A DNA stretch of 8,628 nucleotides from assembly GCA_046498185.1 (NCBI GenBank), contig JAWOBE010000115.1, forward strand, positions 1-8,628. The letters run 5' to 3'. A program made the position numbers and the translations under genes. The stretch's first letter is position 1, and each line of letters starts with the position of its first letter. The DNA is from CAYXDR01 sp046498185 (GTDB taxonomy: Bacteria > Desulfobacterota > DSM-4660 > Desulfatiglandales > Desulfatiglandaceae). Below the pieces are notes generated by a model. It was given only the letters and a program-made list of their open reading frames with translations. It was not told the DNA's origin and did not search any database. This document shows positions 6,280-8,628 of this stretch, piece after piece.

Positions 6280-6565
6280 ATGTCGAGACTACTCAGAATC
6301 GAATAAGCAGGGGCATGGTCCCATGTGATGAACCGGGGCAGGGGCTTCGAAAATGTCTTTGAGCATAGGCAGGACTACAGAAGTTTTGTGGATATTGTCA
6401 AAGACGCTTCAGAAATGTGGCCAATCAGGATTTAGAATTGAAAAATACAGTGACGTCAGCAGCATTATCGAACGGGTAAAAAGGCAAGTGCATGAAGATG
6501 CCGGTTTTAGAAAGCGTATCGATGAGCTGTCCCCCAACCCGACTAAAAATCAAGGGCAGACTTGA
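6280..6565 (+). pseudogene. REP-associated tyrosine transposase (RAYT) remnant, centre deleted
   Basis: From ATG 6280 the frame reads MSRLLRIE, a TAA stop at 6304 where Tyr is usual, then AGAWSHVMNRGRG and HRQDYRSFVDIVKDASEMW, ending in a TAG at 6433. This is the typical RAYT N-terminus (RIEYxGAWYHVMNRG). In a second frame from about 6440, IEKYSDVSSIIERVKRQ, then HEDAGFRKRIDEL and NQGQT with stop at 6563-6565, match the C-terminal end. The catalytic HUH motif and nucleophilic Tyr region are missing, so about 200 codons have been lost. Nonsense codon, frame change and deletion all mark it as dead. Intact relatives are single-strand transposases linked to palindromic repeats. Confidence 0.82.
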
Positions 6566-6569
6566 CCCC
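6552..6569 (-). repeat. Right terminal inverted repeat of the RAYT element
   Basis: 18 nt, perfect inverted copy of 6226-6243; overlaps the last codons and stop of the transposase remnant. Confidence 0.85.
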
Positions 6570-6639
6570 ATCATCCCATCACCATACTGTTTTTCATATT
6601 TCGCGCGTGGATTGAAGGGGCATTCAATGTGTTTTTTAT

Positions 6640-6669
6640 AAATTGTAAATCGTATTGACAAATTGTAAA
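6640..6669 (+). repeat. Two direct repeats AAATTGTAAA at the ATPase promoter
   Basis: AAATTGTAAA occurs at 6640-6649 and 6660-6669, start to start 20 bp, close to two helical turns. One copy lies just upstream of the -35 and the other touches its end, as expected for a regulator site on one helix face. The regulator is unknown. Confidence 0.45.
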
Positions 6670-6681
6670 AGTGTATATAAC
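6655..6681 (+). promoter_or_regulatory. Candidate promoter of the DUF4143 ATPase, possibly leaderless
   Basis: TTGACA (6655-6660) is followed after 15 nt by TATAAC (6676-6681). Transcription would start near 6688-6690, at the ATG itself (6690). No Shine-Dalgarno sequence stands in front of the ATG, which agrees with a leaderless message. The spacer is 2 nt shorter than ideal. Confidence 0.45.
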
Positions 6682-6689
6682 GTATAACA

Positions 6690-7862
6690 ATGATTCAAAG
6701 AAATCTTGCATCGCAATTGGAACTGCTCTCCCGGCAGTACCCCGTCGTAACGGTCACCGGTCCCAGGCAGTCGGGAAAGACCACCCTGGTAAGAGCCGTG
6801 TTGCCGGATTGGACATACGTGTCTTTGGAGGCACCGGATGTCCGGGAGTATGCCCTGCGCGATCCTCGAGGGTTCATAGAGGCGCATCCTGAAAGGGTCA
6901 TTCTCGATGAGGTTCAGCGCGCCCCGGATCTTTTCTCCTATATCCAAACCCATGTGGACGATAGGGGCACAGAGCGTATTTATGTCCTGACAGGTTCATT
7001 CAATTTTGGGCTGATGGAAGGGATCAGCCAATCTCTTGCCGGCCGCGTCGCGGTCTTGGAGTTGTTGCCTTTGGCCTTTTCTGAAATGGATTGCGCCGGG
7101 GTCTTGCCGGATTCCATCGAGAACTTGATGGTTTCGGGCGGCTATCCGAGGATCTATGACCGTGGCCTGACGCCGCAACAGTGGTATGCCAACTATGTGA
7201 CCACTTATCTTGAAAGGGATGTCAGGAAGCTTAAAAACATCAGCGATCTCTCGATCTTTCAGCGATTCTTAAAGATGTGCGCGGCTCGTTCAGGGCAGAT
7301 CCTCAACCTGACATCCCTCGGAGATGACTGCGGCATCACCCACAACACGGCAAAATCCTGGCTCTCAATCCTCGAAGCCAGTTACATTGTTTTTCTATTG
7401 AAACCGCATTATCAAAATTTCAACAAGCGTTTGATCAAGAGCCCAAAGATCTATTTTTGCGATTCAGGACTCCTCTCCTACCTGCTCGGCATCCCCGACA
7501 GCCATGCGTTGCTTACTCATGCATCCAGGGGGCACGTGTTCGAGACATGGGTGATCTCTGAACTCCTCAAGGGAAGGCTCAACAGAGGTTTGAGGGACAA
7601 TCTTTATTTCTGGAGAGACAATACAGGCCATGAAATTGACTGCCTCGTGGACCAGGGAGAGCGGCTCCTTCCCATCGAAATCAAGTCCGGGAAGACGGTG
7701 TCAGATGATTTCTTCAAAGGGCTCAGGTTTTGGTCCCGAATTTCGGGGACCGAGGCCAAAGATGCGATTCTCGTGTATGCGGGACTGATGGACCAGAAGC
7801 GCAAAGACGGACAGGTCCTTTCCTGGAGGTCGTTTGGAAAGGCGTTTCCAATGGCGATATAA
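6690..7862 (+). CDS. AAA-family ATPase with DUF4143 C-terminal domain
   Basis: The 390-residue protein is a full-length member of the AAA_14/DUF4143 family. Walker A is GPRQSGKTT at 24-32, Walker B VILDE at 70-74, and LTGSFN at 100-105 is the sensor segment (usually LTGSSN). LAGRVAVLELLPLAFSE at 117-132 and VSGGYPRIY at 148-156 are family landmarks. The DUF4143 part includes a winged-helix-like stretch around 205-235. It also has a restriction-endonuclease-like motif set at 308-333: WRDNTGHEIDCLVD followed by PIEIKSGK, with Asp317, Glu330 and Lys332. The biological role is not settled; such genes are common, scattered and horizontally mobile. The protein is cytoplasmic, with no signal peptide. 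It lies between a dead transposon and a truncated higBA locus, and its stop sits right at the higA break. This suggests it arrived or was rearranged there. Confidence 0.9.
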   Translation: MIQRNLASQLELLSRQYPVVTVTGPRQSGKTTLVRAVLPDWTYVSLEAPDVREYALRDPRGFIEAHPERVILDEVQRAPDLFSYIQTHVDDRGTERIYVLTGSFNFGLMEGISQSLAGRVAVLELLPLAFSEMDCAGVLPDSIENLMVSGGYPRIYDRGLTPQQWYANYVTTYLERDVRKLKNISDLSIFQRFLKMCAARSGQILNLTSLGDDCGITHNTAKSWLSILEASYIVFLLKPHYQNFNKRLIKSPKIYFCDSGLLSYLLGIPDSHALLTHASRGHVFETWVISELLKGRLNRGLRDNLYFWRDNTGHEIDCLVDQGERLLPIEIKSGKTVSDDFFKGLRFWSRISGTEAKDAILVYAGLMDQKRKDGQVLSWRSFGKAFPMAI

Positions 7863-7888
7863 CCCGTCGGGGGTCGATTTCGAGGCAA
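7863..7888 (-). pseudogene. higA: higA antitoxin remnant (first codons only)
   Basis: Downstream of higB on the minus strand, GGGAGG precedes a TTG at 7888-7886, whose frame reads LPRNRPPT. That matches the usual start of HigA-type XRE antitoxins (NRPPTHPGE). After ACG (7867-7865) the similarity ends and the sequence continues into the antisense of the ATPase 3' end. The whole helix-turn-helix domain is lost. The evidence is only about eight codons plus its expected position. Confidence 0.45.
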
Positions 7889-7901
7889 CCGCCTCCCAAT
7901 A

Positions 7902-8160
7902 TCAGTGGTAATCTGTGATTTCGATCTCATAGGCATTGATTAATGCGGATACTGTATTGATTCTCACGATCGCCTTTCAAAGGTTCCAACCGATTTCCGG
8001 GAGGCATATTAAGTTCATTAATCTCCCGAACTCTGTTGATTTGATCCAATTTTCGGCGAGCAACCGGCCAAATGGATTGAGGGCAGCATCTTCGGGCTGC
8101 CTGTGATGCCACACCATCAAAAATATCCTCTGTGCCAGCAGACTTAAACGTTCTTATCAT
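7902..8160 (-). pseudogene. higB: higB (RelE-superfamily mRNA interferase) with internal deletion
   Basis: From ATG at 8160 the frame reads MIRTFKSAGTEDIFDG, then RRKLDQINRVREINEL at about residues 35-50. The conserved block PPGNRLEPLKGDRENQYSIR follows, then INQ, CL and a stop at 7927. In HigB toxins that block continues with a QWRICFxW segment and ends in an acidic ExEIxDYH tail. Here the tail NAYEIEITDYH with stop at 7902-7904 is present in another frame immediately after INQ. About 10 codons, including the conserved Arg/Trp segment, are gone and the frame is shifted. Loss across a short AATG repeat would explain the junction near 7932-7940. Toxin-first order (higB then higA) is canonical. 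The N-terminal start, promoter and operator are intact. HigB cleaves ribosome-bound mRNA; this copy cannot be active in the usual form. Confidence 0.82.
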
Positions 8161-8167
8161 GGCTCAT

Positions 8168-8196
8168 ATTATAATGGGGTCCATTATAGAGGTCAA
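8168..8196 (-). promoter_or_regulatory. higBA promoter, near-consensus, apparently leaderless
   Basis: On the minus strand TTGACC (8196-8191), an exact 17-nt spacer and a perfect TATAAT (8173-8168) point to a start about 7 nt later, at 8161, adjacent to the higB ATG (8160). No ribosome site precedes the ATG. This is one of the best promoter matches in the window, although the gene it serves is broken. Confidence 0.65.
8170..8188. promoter_or_regulatory. Probable HigA operator palindrome
   Basis: TATAATGG-GGT-CCATTATA is a perfect 8-bp inverted repeat around a 3-nt centre. It overlaps the -10 element and spacer of the higBA promoter. HigA-type XRE antitoxins repress their own operon through such palindromes. 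With higA truncated, repression would depend on another HigA-like protein. Confidence 0.6.
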
Positions 8197-8348
8197 GCCA
8201 TTTGCACCGTACCCATAACGGCGGGCATAGCCGGTATGAAAAACGCGACAGCCTTTCCCCCTGTACCAATTTGAGTGAAATACCAACCAGCTGCAGCGCC
8301 ATTTCCGCAGGATATAGGCCGTCCATCTTCGTGCTTTTGTTATATTTT
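8197..8348. other. Unassigned spacer between higBA promoter and brnT remnant
   Basis: Open frames exist on both strands but none shows a family pattern. CCGGCTATGCCCGCCGTT on the minus strand contains a small dyad near 8219-8234. This DNA may be what replaced the 5' end of brnT. Confidence 0.35.
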
Positions 8349-8546
8349 CCGGAGGATTCCTTTGCCATGACCATTGAAGAACCAATAGTTGCGAATGAAC
8401 TACGATATGTGACCGTTGGGTCGGATGCATTTGGACGAATACTTGCTGTCGTTTATTCATATAGATCGGATACCATTCGATTGATTTCAGCCAGAAAAGC
8501 GACTCGTAAGGAAAGGATACAATATGAAGAGGGAATATGGATTTAA
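8349..8546 (+). pseudogene. brnT: BrnT (DUF497) toxin lacking its N-terminal third
   Basis: Residues PEDSFAMTIEEP (from 8349), LRYVTVGSDAFGRILAVVYS and DTIRLISARKATRKERIQYE form the C-terminal two thirds of a BrnT-type RNase toxin, with the characteristic RxISARxATxxERxxYE end. The usual N-terminus (FEWDxxKxxxNxxKHGVxFEEA, about 30 residues) is absent; upstream codons in this frame bear no similarity. The first internal ATG is at 8367 with GGAGG 11 nt before, which would give a 59-residue product. It overlaps brnA by 23 bp. Without its N-terminal helix and sheet it should be inactive, yet its translation may still matter for coupling to brnA. A separate short-start variant family cannot be ruled out. 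Confidence 0.72.
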
Positions 8547-8628
8547 AAATGCCAAAAGAGGCCAGGTTGTACCCATTAAGAATAAAACCAGGATTACCAT
8601 CTATCTTGATACAGATATTCTCGAAGAT
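8524..8628 (+). CDS. brnA: BrnA-type antitoxin (partial, runs off the right edge)
   Basis: ATG at 8524 opens a frame of 35 codons to the window end. MKREYGFKNAKRGQVVPI followed by KTRITIYLDTDILE is the typical BrnA start, entering the ribbon-helix-helix DNA-binding domain. An AAGGA site lies about 9 nt upstream, inside brnT. BrnA normally binds BrnT and represses the brnTA promoter. Here its partner is truncated, so it may be an orphan antitoxin. Whether the rest is intact is not visible. Confidence 0.85.
   Translation, partial: MKREYGFKNAKRGQVVPIKNKTRITIYLDTDILED

Larger units (their letters stand above)
6226..6569 (+). mobile_element. 344-bp internally deleted RAYT element with 18-bp terminal inverted repeats
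   Basis: The left end GGGGTCAAGTCTGCCCTT (6226-6243) and the right end (6552-6569) are perfect inverted copies of each other. Between them lie only the beginning and end of a REP-associated tyrosine transposase (IS200-like, HUH/Y1 family) gene. The right repeat overlaps the transposase stop region. The unit cannot encode a functional transposase and could at most move if an intact relative acts in trans. I see no flanking direct repeat, and none is expected for this family. Confidence 0.8.

Noticed and set aside
8144..8460. Minus-strand frames opposite the brnT remnant
   Set aside because: No recognisable family; they overlap the higBA promoter and the antisense of BrnT.
1..8628. CRISPR arrays, tRNA or rRNA genes
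   Set aside because: No regularly spaced direct repeats and no cloverleaf or rRNA-like conserved segments were seen by eye on either strand.

Overview
The window looks like chromosomal accessory sequence from an anaerobic, respiring, Gram-negative bacterium. A sulfate- or metal-reducing Desulfobacterota member is the best guess. The reasons are an exported multiheme c-type cytochrome, a rhodanese beside it, lipoproteins with lipoboxes, a RAYT-type element with GGGGTCAAGTCTGCCCTT ends, and a crowd of toxin-antitoxin loci and their remains. No RNA gene or CRISPR array was seen.

Left part, minus strand (1-2013): a 451-residue cytochrome with ten CXXCH motifs and one CX3CH motif is followed 42 bp downstream by an exported single-domain rhodanese that runs off the window edge. 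They look like one transcription unit. An extremely AT-rich block and a cluster of palindromes (2014-2542) lie upstream.

Middle, plus strand (2543-3984): the N-terminal remnant of a beta-lactamase-like serine hydrolase lipoprotein, broken by an in-frame TGA and a 3' truncation, precedes a complete AbiEii-type nucleotidyltransferase toxin gene. That gene overlaps by 4 bp a small DUF6922-like gene, the probable antitoxin.

Centre (4316-6197): two exported proteins form a probable operon. The first has a signal peptide, helical/coiled-coil stretches and a C-terminal Hint (intein/hedgehog-like) domain that ends in HN-C plus five more residues, with no toxin domain behind it. The second is a lipoprotein with Sel1 repeats and a C-terminal peptidoglycan-binding domain. 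I consider this pair the most interesting item in the window: a candidate self-processing envelope system with no obvious precedent known to me.

Right part (6226-8628): a 344-bp internally deleted RAYT element with perfect 18-bp inverted ends; an intact AAA/DUF4143 ATPase with a possibly leaderless promoter; a decayed higBA locus on the minus strand (higB with a small internal deletion, higA cut to about eight codons) whose promoter and palindromic operator are still perfect; and a BrnT toxin gene lacking its N-terminus in front of an apparently normal BrnA start that runs off the window. The right half reads as a region of repeated insertion and decay of mobile and toxin-antitoxin genes.
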